DNA of 64,000 nucleotides from CAYNRG01 sp047973125 (GTDB lineage Bacteria > Bacillota_I > Bacilli_A > Erysipelotrichales > Erysipelotrichaceae), in the NCBI GenBank assembly GCA_047973125.1, contig JBKEBK010000024.1:62001-126000 (forward strand), given 5' to 3'. A program made the position numbers and the translations under genes. Every line of letters begins with the position of its first letter. Position 1 is the first letter of the stretch. Below, one piece after another: positions 1 to 8,008 of this stretch. The notes beneath the pieces are model-generated. The model was not told where the DNA came from. It saw only the letters and a program-made list of their open reading frames with translations, and made no database searches.

Positions 1-1513
1 GTTCAACTTCTTCTTTTCTCTTATCATCTTCTGCCTTATGATCTTCAGCATCCTTAACCATTTTCTCAATTTCAGCATCACTTAAACCACTTGAATTTTT
101 AATAACGATAGATTGTTCCTTACCAGTTCCCTTATCAGTTGCTGAAACATGAACAATACCATTAACATCAATATCAAATTTAACTTCGATTTGTGGTACT
201 CCTCTTCTTGCAGGAGCAATACCATCTAGCTTAAACATTCCTAAAACTTTATTGTCATTTGCCATTGGTCTTTCACCCTGTAAAACATTTATATCTACAG
301 CCGGTTGATTATCTGCATAAGTAGAGAATACTTGAGCTTTTGAAGCTGGTATTGTAGTATTTCTTTCAATAAGTCTAGTCATTACACCACCCGCTGTTTC
401 AATACCAAGACTTAGTGGAGTAACATCTAATAATAGTACACCAGTTACATCACCACTAATTACACCACCTTGAATAGCTGCACCCATTGCTACAACCTCA
501 TCAGGATTTACACTACGGTTAGGTTCTTTACCCAATTCTTTTTTTACTGCTTCTTGAACAGCAATTATTCTAGTTGAACCACCTACTAATAAAACTTGGT
601 GTATATCATTCTTTGTTAACCCTGAATCCTTAAGTGCTTGTCTTACAGGTGCAATTGTTCTTTCAACTAAAGACTTAGTCAAATCATCAAATTTAGCTCT
701 TGATAATGTAGCCTCAAAGTTCAATGGACCTGCAGCAGATGTGCTAATATAAGGTAGTAAGATTTGAGTTTGAGCCATACTACTAAGATCCTTCTTAGCT
801 TTCTCAGCTGCCTCTTTTAAACGTTGCATTGCAAGTTGATCTTTTGTTAAATCTGTATCACTAATCTTTTTAAATTCTGAAAGCATCCATTTAACAATAA
901 TATCATCAAAATCATCTCCACCTAACTCATTATCACCTGAAGTAGATAATACTTCAAATGTTCCATCAGCAAGTTCCAAAATTGAAACATCAAATGTACC
1001 ACCACCTAAGTCATAAACCAAGATTTTTTGTTCTTGTTCAGTTTTATCAATACCATAAGCAAGAGCAGCAGCTGTTGGCTCATTTATAATTCTTTCAACC
1101 TCTAATCCAGCAATTTTACCAGCATCCTTTGTTGCTTGTCTTTGTGCATCATTAAAATATGCAGGAACAGTTATAACAGCTTTTGTAACTTCTTCTCCAA
1201 GATAATCTTCAGCATATGATTTTAAATATTGTAAAATCATTGCAGATACTTCTTGTGGAGTATAACTTTTACCATTAGCACTAACTTTTTCGTTTGTACC
1301 AATTTTTCTTTTAATACTACTAATTGTATCTTTATTAGTAACTACTTGACGCTTTGCAGCATCTCCAACAGTTTTTTCTCCATCTTTAAATGCCACAACT
1401 GATGGCGTAGTTCTATTACCTTCAGGATTTGTAATAACTTTTACATCATTACCATCCATAACTGCCACACATGAATTTGTTGTACCTAAATCAATTCCTA
1501 TAACTTTACTCAT
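1..1513 (-). CDS. dnaK: Chaperone DnaK (Hsp70), C-terminus cut by window edge
   Basis: Translating the minus strand from the ATG at 1511-1513 gives MSKVIGIDLGTTNSCVAVMD, the Hsp70 phosphate-1 motif. It continues through the DLGGGTFDVS phosphate-2 loop, the LVGGSTRI adenosine motif and most of the substrate-binding domain (TPLSLGIETAGG). About 504 codons are visible of the roughly 610 usual; the helical lid lies left of the window. The start follows an AGAGGAGG Shine-Dalgarno about 8 bases upstream. It is the ATP-dependent folding chaperone, the third gene after hrcA and grpE, 19 bases behind grpE, and should share the CIRCE-controlled promoter near 3150. The frame is open throughout. Identity is certain; only the 3' end is missing. 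Confidence 0.97.
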   Translation of the reverse strand, partial: MSKVIGIDLGTTNSCVAVMDGNDVKVITNPEGNRTTPSVVAFKDGEKTVGDAAKRQVVTNKDTISSIKRKIGTNEKVSANGKSYTPQEVSAMILQYLKSYAEDYLGEEVTKAVITVPAYFNDAQRQATKDAGKIAGLEVERIINEPTAAALAYGIDKTEQEQKILVYDLGGGTFDVSILELADGTFEVLSTSGDNELGGDDFDDIIVKWMLSEFKKISDTDLTKDQLAMQRLKEAAEKAKKDLSSMAQTQILLPYISTSAAGPLNFEATLSRAKFDDLTKSLVERTIAPVRQALKDSGLTKNDIHQVLLVGGSTRIIAVQEAVKKELGKEPNRSVNPDEVVAMGAAIQGGVISGDVTGVLLLDVTPLSLGIETAGGVMTRLIERNTTIPASKAQVFSTYADNQPAVDINVLQGERPMANDNKVLGMFKLDGIAPARRGVPQIEVKFDIDVNGIVHVSATDKGTGKEQSIVIKNSSGLSDAEIEKMVKDAEDHKAEDDKRKEEVE

Positions 1514-1532
1514 TTAATTTTCCTCCTCTAGC

Positions 1533-2096
1533 CTATTCGCTAACCTTTACTAAACTCGCTCTTATTACTCGATCTTTTAATTTATAACCCTTTTGAATTT
1601 CTTCTAAAACAATACCACTATTTACTCCATCACGTTTTTCGCTAAGAAGTGCTTGGTGAATGTTAGGGTCAAATTCTTTTCCTAATGATTCAATAACGCT
1701 TACTCCCTCATTTTCTAATGCAGTTTTAAGCTGTTGATGTATCATATTAATACCATCGATATAATTCTTAACAGTATCATCTTTAATTTCAAAATCAATA
1801 GCTCTATCTAAATTATCTAAAATTGGAAGCACTTCTGTTGCAAATGATTGAATACGATATTTTCTTAAAGTATCAGCATCATTTTGTAATCTCTTTTTTA
1901 AATTTTCAGTATCTGCAAATACTTTATAATAATCATTTTTACTCTTATCTAACTCTTCTTTAAGTTTTGCTATTTCTTCATTTAAGTTGTTTTCACAACT
2001 TTCTGTTTTTTCATTTGATTTACAACAACACTCCTCAGTATTCTCATCTTTACAAACGTCTTTTTCTTCCTCAAAGTTTTTTTTGTTTTTACTCAT
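1533..2096 (-). CDS. grpE: GrpE, nucleotide exchange factor for DnaK
   Basis: This 187-residue protein has the usual GrpE plan. A charged disordered tail (about 1-40) is followed by a long helix (about 40-95, EEIAKLKEELDKSKNDYY, ENLKKRLQND) and the compact beta domain with the family ending (GYKLKDRVIRASLVKVSE). GrpE releases ADP from DnaK. It overlaps the end of hrcA by 4 bases and precedes dnaK, the classic class I heat-shock order. The odd point is the tail: five cysteines (C15, C23, C24, C25, C34) within 20 residues, where GrpE tails are normally acidic and cysteine-poor. No function is assigned to them here. Confidence 0.96.
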   Translation of the reverse strand: MSKNKKNFEEEKDVCKDENTEECCCKSNEKTESCENNLNEEIAKLKEELDKSKNDYYKVFADTENLKKRLQNDADTLRKYRIQSFATEVLPILDNLDRAIDFEIKDDTVKNYIDGINMIHQQLKTALENEGVSVIESLGKEFDPNIHQALLSEKRDGVNSGIVLEEIQKGYKLKDRVIRASLVKVSE

Positions 2097-3109
2097 CTTC
2101 TTCCTTTTCCTCCATAGGTTCTCTCTATTGCACTAGCAACATATTCTAACAATGACATTACTTTGTCATATTCCATTCTGGATGGACCAATGACCATCAA
2201 TTTACCAATTTCTTCATTAATTTTAAAATCACTCGATACAATAGCAACATCATCGAGCCAAACCATTTGAGAACCATCAGGAGTCTTAACAACCCATTCC
2301 TGACTTTTAGTTCCCAATTCTCTCCATTGATCACTATTATCCATCATTCTCATAAGTTGCTTAAGTTTTTCTATATCAGCAAACTCCGGCTGATATAATA
2401 ATTGGTTTTGCCCTGAAAAATACACATGGTCACTTGCAAATTTTTGAAATGCCCTTAAAAATGCTTTAAATAAAACTTCATGCTTTTGTAATTGATCTTC
2501 TAAGATTGGCTCAATTACTCTAAGCTTATTTACAACATCATGAATCATTGTTCCTTTTAATCGATCATTTAAAATCTCACAGCATCTCTCAATTTCAGAA
2601 ACAGGAACATCACTTGTAAAGTTGAATACCTTATTCTCAGTATGTCCACTATCCGTAATTAATACACAGACAGCACTTTTATTGCTGAGTGGAAATAACT
2701 TAATATGTTCCAATCTCTGCATTGAGGCATCAGGTCCTAAAGCACCAGATGCTAAATTAGTCATCTGTGATAGTATCGAACAACTTTTTTCAATAGCCTC
2801 ATCTAAATCTAAGTGACCGGTATTAAATAAATCATTTATTGCTAGCTCTAGCTTTTTATCAACAGTTGACTCAAGTAGATTTTCACAATAAAATTTATAT
2901 CCAGCAGTACTTGGCACTCTTCCACTTGATGTGTGGGTTTTTTCTAAATAACCTAACTCTTCAAGATATTGCATTTCATTTCTGATAGTGGCACTAGAGT
3001 ACGGTAATTCATATCTTTGCATCAATGTTTTTGATCCAACAGGATCTGCAGTTTTAATAAACTCTTCAACAATAATTTTAAACACATGTAGCTGCCGTTT
3101 AGTTAACAT
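2093..3109 (-). CDS. hrcA: Heat-inducible transcription repressor HrcA
   Basis: The protein has 338 residues from the chosen start, MLTKRQLHVFKIIVEEFIKT. It has an N-terminal winged helix (LPYSSATIRNEMQYLEELG, the recognition region, about 40-58), then the HrcA GAF-like and dimerisation domains. HrcA represses class I heat-shock genes by binding CIRCE and is kept active by GroE. An upstream in-frame codon at 3130 is rejected because a strong AAGGAGG (complement of 3118-3124) sits correctly spaced before the ATG at 3107-3109. Two CIRCE-like inverted repeats lie directly upstream, so autoregulation is likely. It is the first gene of hrcA-grpE-dnaK. Confidence 0.96.
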   Translation of the reverse strand: MLTKRQLHVFKIIVEEFIKTADPVGSKTLMQRYELPYSSATIRNEMQYLEELGYLEKTHTSSGRVPSTAGYKFYCENLLESTVDKKLELAINDLFNTGHLDLDEAIEKSCSILSQMTNLASGALGPDASMQRLEHIKLFPLSNKSAVCVLITDSGHTENKVFNFTSDVPVSEIERCCEILNDRLKGTMIHDVVNKLRVIEPILEDQLQKHEVLFKAFLRAFQKFASDHVYFSGQNQLLYQPEFADIEKLKQLMRMMDNSDQWRELGTKSQEWVVKTPDGSQMVWLDDVAIVSSDFKINEEIGKLMVIGPSRMEYDKVMSLLEYVASAIERTYGGKGRR

Positions 3110-3123
3110 GATCACCACCTCCT

Positions 3124-3150
3124 TTAGCACTTATATGCTCTATCTGCTAA
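3124..3150 (-). promoter_or_regulatory. CIRCE-like operator, hrcA-proximal copy
   Basis: On the plus strand the sequence is TTAGCACTT, nine bases, then ATCTGCTAA. Against the CIRCE consensus TTAGCACTC-N9-GAGTGCTAA the left arm matches 8 of 9 and the right arm 6 of 9, with exact 9-9-9 spacing. It abuts the hrcA Shine-Dalgarno, a usual place for an HrcA operator. It is degenerate on one arm, so it is probably the weaker of the two sites. Confidence 0.7.
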
Positions 3151-3151
3151 T

Positions 3152-3180
3152 AGAATATCACAAGATTATAGCACTGTCAA
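3152..3180 (-). promoter_or_regulatory. SigA-type promoter of hrcA-grpE-dnaK
   Basis: Read on the minus strand there is a perfect TTGACA (complement of 3175-3180), a 17-base spacer ending in TGA, and TATTCT (complement of 3152-3157). This is a strong -35 with a fair, TG-extended -10. Both hexamers are overlapped or flanked by the two CIRCE-like elements. No other promoter is apparent ahead of grpE or dnaK. Confidence 0.65.
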
Positions 3181-3194
3181 TGCTTTTGTGCTAA
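3168..3194 (-). promoter_or_regulatory. CIRCE-like operator, promoter-distal copy
   Basis: On the plus strand the sequence is ATAGCACTG, nine bases, then TTGTGCTAA. Each arm matches the CIRCE consensus at 7 of 9 positions with the exact 9-base spacer. The minus-strand -35 hexamer TTGACA lies inside this element, so bound HrcA would cover it. Together with the copy at 3124-3150 this makes a tandem pair bracketing the core promoter. Confidence 0.68.
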
Positions 3195-3224
3195 AAATAA
3201 AAAAATTATAGTTTTCACTATAAT
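3195..3224 (-). terminator. Rho-independent terminator after coaD
   Basis: A perfect 7-bp stem, ATTATAG (3205-3211) and CTATAAT (3218-3224), lies just past the coaD stop. On the minus strand it is followed by a T-rich run (complement of 3196-3204). The stem is AT-only and so weak, but placement and the U-tract fit. It separates the ftsW-rsmD-coaD operon from the hrcA promoter. Confidence 0.6.
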
Positions 3225-3226
3225 AG

Positions 3227-3709
3227 TTATCTTTTTATACACTTTTCTTTTACTTCTTTAATAATTTCTTTAGGAATAAAACTTTCAATATCGCCACTAA
3301 ATGAAGCGATCTCTTTAGCTACCGAACTACTCAAAAACGAATACTCTGGTCTTGCAATAAAAAATATTGTTTCAATATTATCATCCATCATCATATTAGC
3401 TGTAGCTTGTTGTAACTCATATTCATAGTCAATAACAGCTCTAATTCCTCTAATTAAACAAGATGCACCAATTTCTTTTGCAAAATTAATAGTTAATCCA
3501 CTACCAATTATTACTTTAACATTATTCAGATGCTTGATGCACCGTAGCACAAAATCTTTGCGTTCTAAATCAGTAAAAGTAGGAGTTTTTTTTGAATTAG
3601 TCATAATAGTAACAACAACTTCATCAAATAGTTTACTACTTCTTTCAATGATATCTAAATGACCTTTTGTAATAGGATCAAAACTTCCAGGATAACATGC
3701 TTTTTTCAT
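3227..3709 (-). CDS. coaD: Phosphopantetheine adenylyltransferase
   Basis: A 160-residue nucleotidyltransferase that makes dephospho-CoA from 4'-phosphopantetheine and ATP, the penultimate step of CoA synthesis. The N-terminus ACYPGSFDPITKGHLDIIER carries the T/HxGH motif. The LIRGIRAVIDYEYELQQA segment and the SFLSSSVAKEIASF motif near the C-terminus are typical of CoaD, and length is normal. It lies 2 bases after rsmD, a common bacterial pairing. Its partner enzyme CoaE, for the last step, is encoded at 14523-15101 in a broken gene. Confidence 0.96.
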   Translation of the reverse strand: MKKACYPGSFDPITKGHLDIIERSSKLFDEVVVTIMTNSKKTPTFTDLERKDFVLRCIKHLNNVKVIIGSGLTINFAKEIGASCLIRGIRAVIDYEYELQQATANMMMDDNIETIFFIARPEYSFLSSSVAKEIASFSGDIESFIPKEIIKEVKEKCIKR

Positions 3710-3711
3710 TT

Positions 3712-4263
3712 TTATTTCTCCTTTTTATACATTAGTATCTCTACAGTACCATAAGTTTTTTGTTTTTTTAAAACTAACTCATCAATATTATATACAGCTA
3801 AATCATTTTTAAGTCGCTCACAAAATATTAGACCGCCATCACTTATAAGGTTATTATTTGTGATATACTTTAAAATTTCTTCTATTATTAATTTATCATA
3901 CGGAGGATCAATATAAATAAAATCAAAAATATAATTCAAATCTCTTGCTTTATTTAAAGCATCAATATAGTCTAAATTCCAAACAAATTGATTTTCAATT
4001 TTTAAGTTATCTAAATTTTTACTTATAACCCTAACTGCTTTAGGATTAGAATCTACAAATACACATGATTCAAAACCTCTTGATAGAGCTTCAATTCCAA
4101 TATTTGCAGAACCTGAAAATAAATCAAGAGCAAACCCTCCATCAAAAAACGTCCCAGCCATTGAGAAAACCGCTTCTTTAACTTTAGATAAGGTTGGTCT
4201 TGTCCCATCTCCATCAAGAGTAGATAGAACTCTAGAGCGATATTTACCTGATATTACTCTCAT
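3712..4263 (-). CDS. rsmD: 16S rRNA (guanine966-N2)-methyltransferase RsmD
   Basis: A 183-residue class I SAM-dependent methyltransferase. It starts MRVISGKYRSRVLSTLDGDG and has TRPTLSKVKEAVFSM, the SAM-binding FALDLFSGSANIGIEALSRG and the catalytic DPPYD motif. It methylates G966 of 16S rRNA in the assembled 30S subunit. The start codon overlaps the ftsW stop (TAATG), so the genes are translationally coupled, and coaD follows 2 bases later. Length is typical. Confidence 0.95.
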   Translation of the reverse strand: MRVISGKYRSRVLSTLDGDGTRPTLSKVKEAVFSMAGTFFDGGFALDLFSGSANIGIEALSRGFESCVFVDSNPKAVRVISKNLDNLKIENQFVWNLDYIDALNKARDLNYIFDFIYIDPPYDKLIIEEILKYITNNNLISDGGLIFCERLKNDLAVYNIDELVLKKQKTYGTVEILMYKKEK

Positions 4264-5456
4264 TATTCAATTTCTCCTCTTCTAAACTTTGAAATAACTG
4301 CTTGGGATATGCCAATTGCAATCATACAAGCCATAGTAGATGATCCACCAGATGAAATTATTAAAAGTGGTACTCCCGTTAGTGGAATAAGTCCTGTAAC
4401 CCCACCAACATTTAAAACAAAGTGAATAAATATATACATTGCTGTTCCAATTAAAATCATTCTACCCTTTTCGCTTTTCATTTTAAAGGCATATTTAAAA
4501 ATTCTCCACACTATAATACCATAACCAATAAATATAAACATAAATCCTAAAAACCCTAATTCTTCAACAACAATAGCTAAAATATAATCTGTGTTAGCAG
4601 CAGGAAAATTAGTGTATTTTCTAATTGAGTTACCAAACCCTACACCGAAAAGTCCTCCTGAAGCAAACGATACTAATCCATTTACCAACTGAAATCCTTC
4701 ACCATATTGTTGTGAGAATGGATTTGTAGAAACCTTAATTCTCATTTTTTGATATTCTTGAAGTGGAAGCATATCTATAAATCCCTGCCCAGAAGGAGTT
4801 AAAAGAAATAGTACAAAAATAATCCCTATTATTATAATAAAAAACAACCATCTTTGATATTTAACAAGTTGAGGATGCTTTGGCAATAAAAATACAATAA
4901 AAGAAATAATCATCATAACTACTGCTGTTCCAAAATCCTTTTGTAAAAATGAAGTTATTATAAAAAACAATAAAATTGTAAGTATTGGATATTTTACAAA
5001 TTCCCATGGTGTTTTTTTCTTATATTTAATATCACCTAAAAAAGCAGCTAAAACTAAAATAGCAGAAATTTTGGCAAACTCTGAAGGCTGAATTGAAACA
5101 TCAAAAACGCCTATCGGAATCCTAATCCATGCCCTAGCTCCGTTTACTGGATCAAAGACAAGAGTAAAAAGCAATAGAAATAAAGTCAAAAATATAATCG
5201 GTTTGATCATAATCATTAACCATTTGAAATTAAATATTCTTGCAGCAAAAACCATCATTATATATCCAGCAATAGTAAAAATAACTTGTTTAACTACTAT
5301 TGTTACTAAACCTGAAGTGGTATTTGTTAGTCCCATTGATGCACTAGTTATTACCAAAAGAGCAAAAAGGGCTAAAGATAAAATTGAAATATGGATAATT
5401 CTATCATATTTTAGAGGCATTTTAACTCCTCTTGATTTATTTTTATTAACTGTCAT
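4263..5456 (-). CDS. ftsW: SEDS-family peptidoglycan polymerase, FtsW type
   Basis: A 397-residue polytopic membrane protein of the SEDS family (FtsW/RodA/SpoVE), which polymerises lipid II with a class B PBP. About ten membrane segments are visible. Family motifs include NGARAWIRI..QPSEFAKI, SGGLFGVGFGNS.RKY, DYILAIVVEELGFLG and TGVPLLIISSGGSS. These fit FtsW/SpoVE better than RodA, but the split is by motif impression only. Two starts are possible. The ATG at 5454-5456 has GAGGT upstream. An internal ATG at 5418-5420 (MPLKYDRI) has the stronger AGAGGAG at good spacing and may be the true start. It leads the ftsW-rsmD-coaD operon and shows the cell has a wall. Confidence 0.88.
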   Translation of the reverse strand: MTVNKNKSRGVKMPLKYDRIIHISILSLALFALLVITSASMGLTNTTSGLVTIVVKQVIFTIAGYIMMVFAARIFNFKWLMIMIKPIIFLTLFLLLFTLVFDPVNGARAWIRIPIGVFDVSIQPSEFAKISAILVLAAFLGDIKYKKKTPWEFVKYPILTILLFFIITSFLQKDFGTAVVMMIISFIVFLLPKHPQLVKYQRWLFFIIIIGIIFVLFLLTPSGQGFIDMLPLQEYQKMRIKVSTNPFSQQYGEGFQLVNGLVSFASGGLFGVGFGNSIRKYTNFPAANTDYILAIVVEELGFLGFMFIFIGYGIIVWRIFKYAFKMKSEKGRMILIGTAMYIFIHFVLNVGGVTGLIPLTGVPLLIISSGGSSTMACMIAIGISQAVISKFRRGEIE

Positions 5457-5529
5457 TTACTTTACCTCAAATATATTTTATCACAAATATAAAAAAAGTG
5501 ATTATTTAGGTGGAAATTTTCTTAAATTT

Positions 5530-5538
5530 TGTTATGAT
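5530..5538 (+). promoter_or_regulatory. Candidate extended -10 promoter for def-rnjA
   Basis: TG-T-TATGAT is an extended -10 about 20 bases before the def start codon. No good -35 is visible at 16-18 bases upstream. It is the only plausible promoter in the 103-base divergent gap between ftsW and def. Confidence 0.4.
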
Positions 5539-5559
5539 TATATTGTAAGAGGAAAATAT

Positions 5560-6126
5560 ATGAAAATAAATAATAATACAATTATAAAGGATAGTGATCC
5601 TTTAATTAGAGAATCTTCTTTTCCTGTGGATATTCCACTTTCTAAAGAAGATACAATTTTAATGGAGTCATTAATATTATATGTTAAAAACTCAAGAATA
5701 GAAGAAATTGCAGAAGCAGAAAATTTGCGTCCTGCTGTTGGAATATCTGCAATTCAAGTAGGAGTTAAAAAACAAATGTGTGTTATCATCATTGATGATG
5801 TCGACAAAAACAATAATGACATTCATATTGAATATGCCCTAGTTAATCCTAAGATTATTTCAAAATCTGTCCAAAAGGCATATTTAAAAGGCGGTGAAGG
5901 CTGTCTTTCTGTAGAAAATCAGCATGAAGGCCTAGTCAATAGACATGCACGTATTAAAGTAAGTGCTTATGACTACTTTCAAAAAAAACAGATTACATTT
6001 AAAGCACAAAATTATTTAGCAATTGTTTTGCAACATGAATTTGATCATTTTAGTGGTAGACTATTTTATGACTACATCAATGAAGAAAATCCATTTGAAC
6101 ATGATCAAGACGCAATAGAAATATAA
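5560..6126 (+). CDS. def: Peptide deformylase
   Basis: A 188-residue metalloenzyme that removes the N-formyl group from nascent proteins. Motif 1 appears as AVGISAIQVG (usual GxGLAAPQ, here divergent), motif 2 is GGEGCLSV with the metal-binding Cys, and motif 3 is QHEFDH with the two His ligands and catalytic Glu. The open frame extends far upstream across ftsW. The start used here is the ATG at 5560, because AGAGGAAA precedes it and homology begins there. It is followed after 16 bases by RNase J1, probably in one operon. Confidence 0.95.
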   Translation: MKINNNTIIKDSDPLIRESSFPVDIPLSKEDTILMESLILYVKNSRIEEIAEAENLRPAVGISAIQVGVKKQMCVIIIDDVDKNNNDIHIEYALVNPKIISKSVQKAYLKGGEGCLSVENQHEGLVNRHARIKVSAYDYFQKKQITFKAQNYLAIVLQHEFDHFSGRLFYDYINEENPFEHDQDAIEI

Positions 6127-6142
6127 ATAGGAATGAGGAAAT

Positions 6143-7957
6143 ATGATAAACAATCAAAAAAGAAGTACTAATGATCAAATAGAAAATAATATATTAAATT
6201 TAAATAACACTAAAGAGAAAATGGAAGTAAAAAACACTGATACCCTTGTCTATGCATTAGGTGGACTTGGTGAAGTCGGAAAAAATATGTACTGTATTGA
6301 GCATGAAGATGAAATTATTTGTATTGATGCCGGTGTAAGATTTCCAGAAGAAGGATTACTTGGAGTTGATTATGTAATACCTGATTATTCATACTTAATA
6401 AAAAAACAAAATAAGTTTAAGAAACTTATTATCACTCATGGTCATGAAGATCATATTGGAGGAATACCATTTCTTCTTCAAACAATTAATGTAAAAGAAA
6501 TATACGCACCAAGATTTGCTTGTGCTTTAATTCAAAAAAAATTAAAAGAAAGAAGACTTTCAAAATCTTGTAAAATAATTGAAATTGATAGCGAATCGAG
6601 AATTAATACAAAGCATTTCTCTGTAGGGTTCTTTAATACTATCCACAGTGTGCCCGATTCTCTTGGTGTTCTTATAAATACACCTAATGGTAGAATTGTA
6701 CACACAGGTGACTTTAAATTTGATTTAACACCAATTGGACATAACTCAGATTACCAAAAGATGGCATATATTGGACAAGTAGGAATTTCATTATTATTAA
6801 GTGATTCAACAAACTCAGGAGTTTCTGGATTTTCAATTTCTGAAAGAGTTGTAGCAAAATCTCTTTTAGAGCAAATTAAAAAAACTCCAGGTAGACTTTT
6901 AGTTTCAACATTCGCAAGTAATGTACTACGTGTTGGTCAGATAATTGATGCAGCTGTAGCTTGTGGAAGAAAAGTTGCAATATTTGGACGTTCTATGGAA
7001 AATGTTGTCGATATCGCTAGAAAATTAGGAACAATAAACGTAGATAAAAAACACTTTATTAATGCAAATGAATTAAACCACTTACCTGCCAATAAAGTCT
7101 GTATAGTTTGTACAGGATCACAAGGAGAGCCCCTTGCTGCACTTAGTAGAATTGCAAACGGCACTCATAGACAAATAAAAATTATTCCAGGCGATACTGT
7201 TGTTTTCTCAAGTAGTCCAATTCCTGGAAATGCCACAAGTGTAAACTCAGTGGTAAATCAACTTACCCGTGTTGGTGCAAATGTTTTAGTTAATTCACCA
7301 TTAACATCACTACATACAACAGGACACGCATCTCAAGAAGAACAAAAGTTAATGTTACAATTAATTAAACCTGATTATTTTATGCCTATTCATGGAGAAT
7401 ATAAAATGTTAGTTCAACATACAGCTAGTGCTGTTGAAACAGGTGTCAGCAAAGAAAATTGTTTCATTTGTAGTAATGGAGATGTTGTTGCAATGAGAGA
7501 TGGGGTTTGTTTTCAAGGAGAAGAGCGAATTCAAACAGATGATATATACGTAGATGGAAATGATATATCGGGATTATCAACATCAGTAATCAAAGATCGC
7601 CAGTTACTTGCTGATAACGGTTTGGTTGCAGTTATCGTCACCATTGATTCAAGAAGTAACAAAATACTTTGTAGACCAAATATTGTTTCAAGAGGATTTG
7701 TTTTTATCAAGGAAAGTCAAACATTATTAAAAGAAGCAGAATTAGTAGTATATGATTCACTAAAAAAGAAAATGCAAAATAAAACAACATTCTCAGAACT
7801 TAAAAACTGTATCAGGGGTTCTTTAGAACCATTCCTTTACAAAAAGACCAATAGAAACCCAATTGTCATACCTGTTATACTAAATCAAAAAAAGGCAATG
7901 GAAGAAATGGCTGAGCAAAAAAGAAAAAGGAATCAAAAAAATAATAAAAAAGTATAA
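6143..7957 (+). CDS. rnjA: Ribonuclease J1
   Basis: A 604-residue metallo-beta-lactamase/beta-CASP nuclease with 5'-3' exo- and endonuclease activity in mRNA decay and rRNA maturation. The catalytic set is intact: THGHEDHIGGIPF, FFNTIHSVPDS, VHTGDFKFD, LLSDSTNSG, then beta-CASP motifs (CTGSQGEPLAALSRIA, LTSLHTTGHASQEEQ, PIHGEYKML). The N-terminal 30 residues and basic C-terminal tail (KRKRNQKNNKK) lie outside the core fold. A good TGAGGAAAT ribosome site precedes the ATG. A second, catalytically degenerate RNase J is at 46266-47924, so this copy is the active partner. Confidence 0.96.
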   Translation: MINNQKRSTNDQIENNILNLNNTKEKMEVKNTDTLVYALGGLGEVGKNMYCIEHEDEIICIDAGVRFPEEGLLGVDYVIPDYSYLIKKQNKFKKLIITHGHEDHIGGIPFLLQTINVKEIYAPRFACALIQKKLKERRLSKSCKIIEIDSESRINTKHFSVGFFNTIHSVPDSLGVLINTPNGRIVHTGDFKFDLTPIGHNSDYQKMAYIGQVGISLLLSDSTNSGVSGFSISERVVAKSLLEQIKKTPGRLLVSTFASNVLRVGQIIDAAVACGRKVAIFGRSMENVVDIARKLGTINVDKKHFINANELNHLPANKVCIVCTGSQGEPLAALSRIANGTHRQIKIIPGDTVVFSSSPIPGNATSVNSVVNQLTRVGANVLVNSPLTSLHTTGHASQEEQKLMLQLIKPDYFMPIHGEYKMLVQHTASAVETGVSKENCFICSNGDVVAMRDGVCFQGEERIQTDDIYVDGNDISGLSTSVIKDRQLLADNGLVAVIVTIDSRSNKILCRPNIVSRGFVFIKESQTLLKEAELVVYDSLKKKMQNKTTFSELKNCIRGSLEPFLYKKTNRNPIVIPVILNQKKAMEEMAEQKRKRNQKNNKKV

Positions 7958-7962
7958 ACTAA

Positions 7963-8008
7963 AACCGACATATTACTTGATAACTCAAGTTATGTCGGTT
8001 ATTTTTTT
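7963..8008 (+). terminator. Rho-independent terminator after rnjA
   Basis: A perfect 10-bp stem, AACCGACATA (7963-7972) and TATGTCGGTT (7991-8000), encloses a second stem (ACTTGA/TCAAGT), with ATTTTTTT following on the plus strand. It sits 6 bases after the rnjA stop. The convergent minus-strand gene ends at 8007, so the element may also limit transcription from that side. Confidence 0.85.

Noticed and set aside
5203..5559. Upstream extension of the def open frame across ftsW
   Set aside because: The extra 119 codons are antisense to a well-supported membrane gene, and a good ribosome site plus homology start at 5560.
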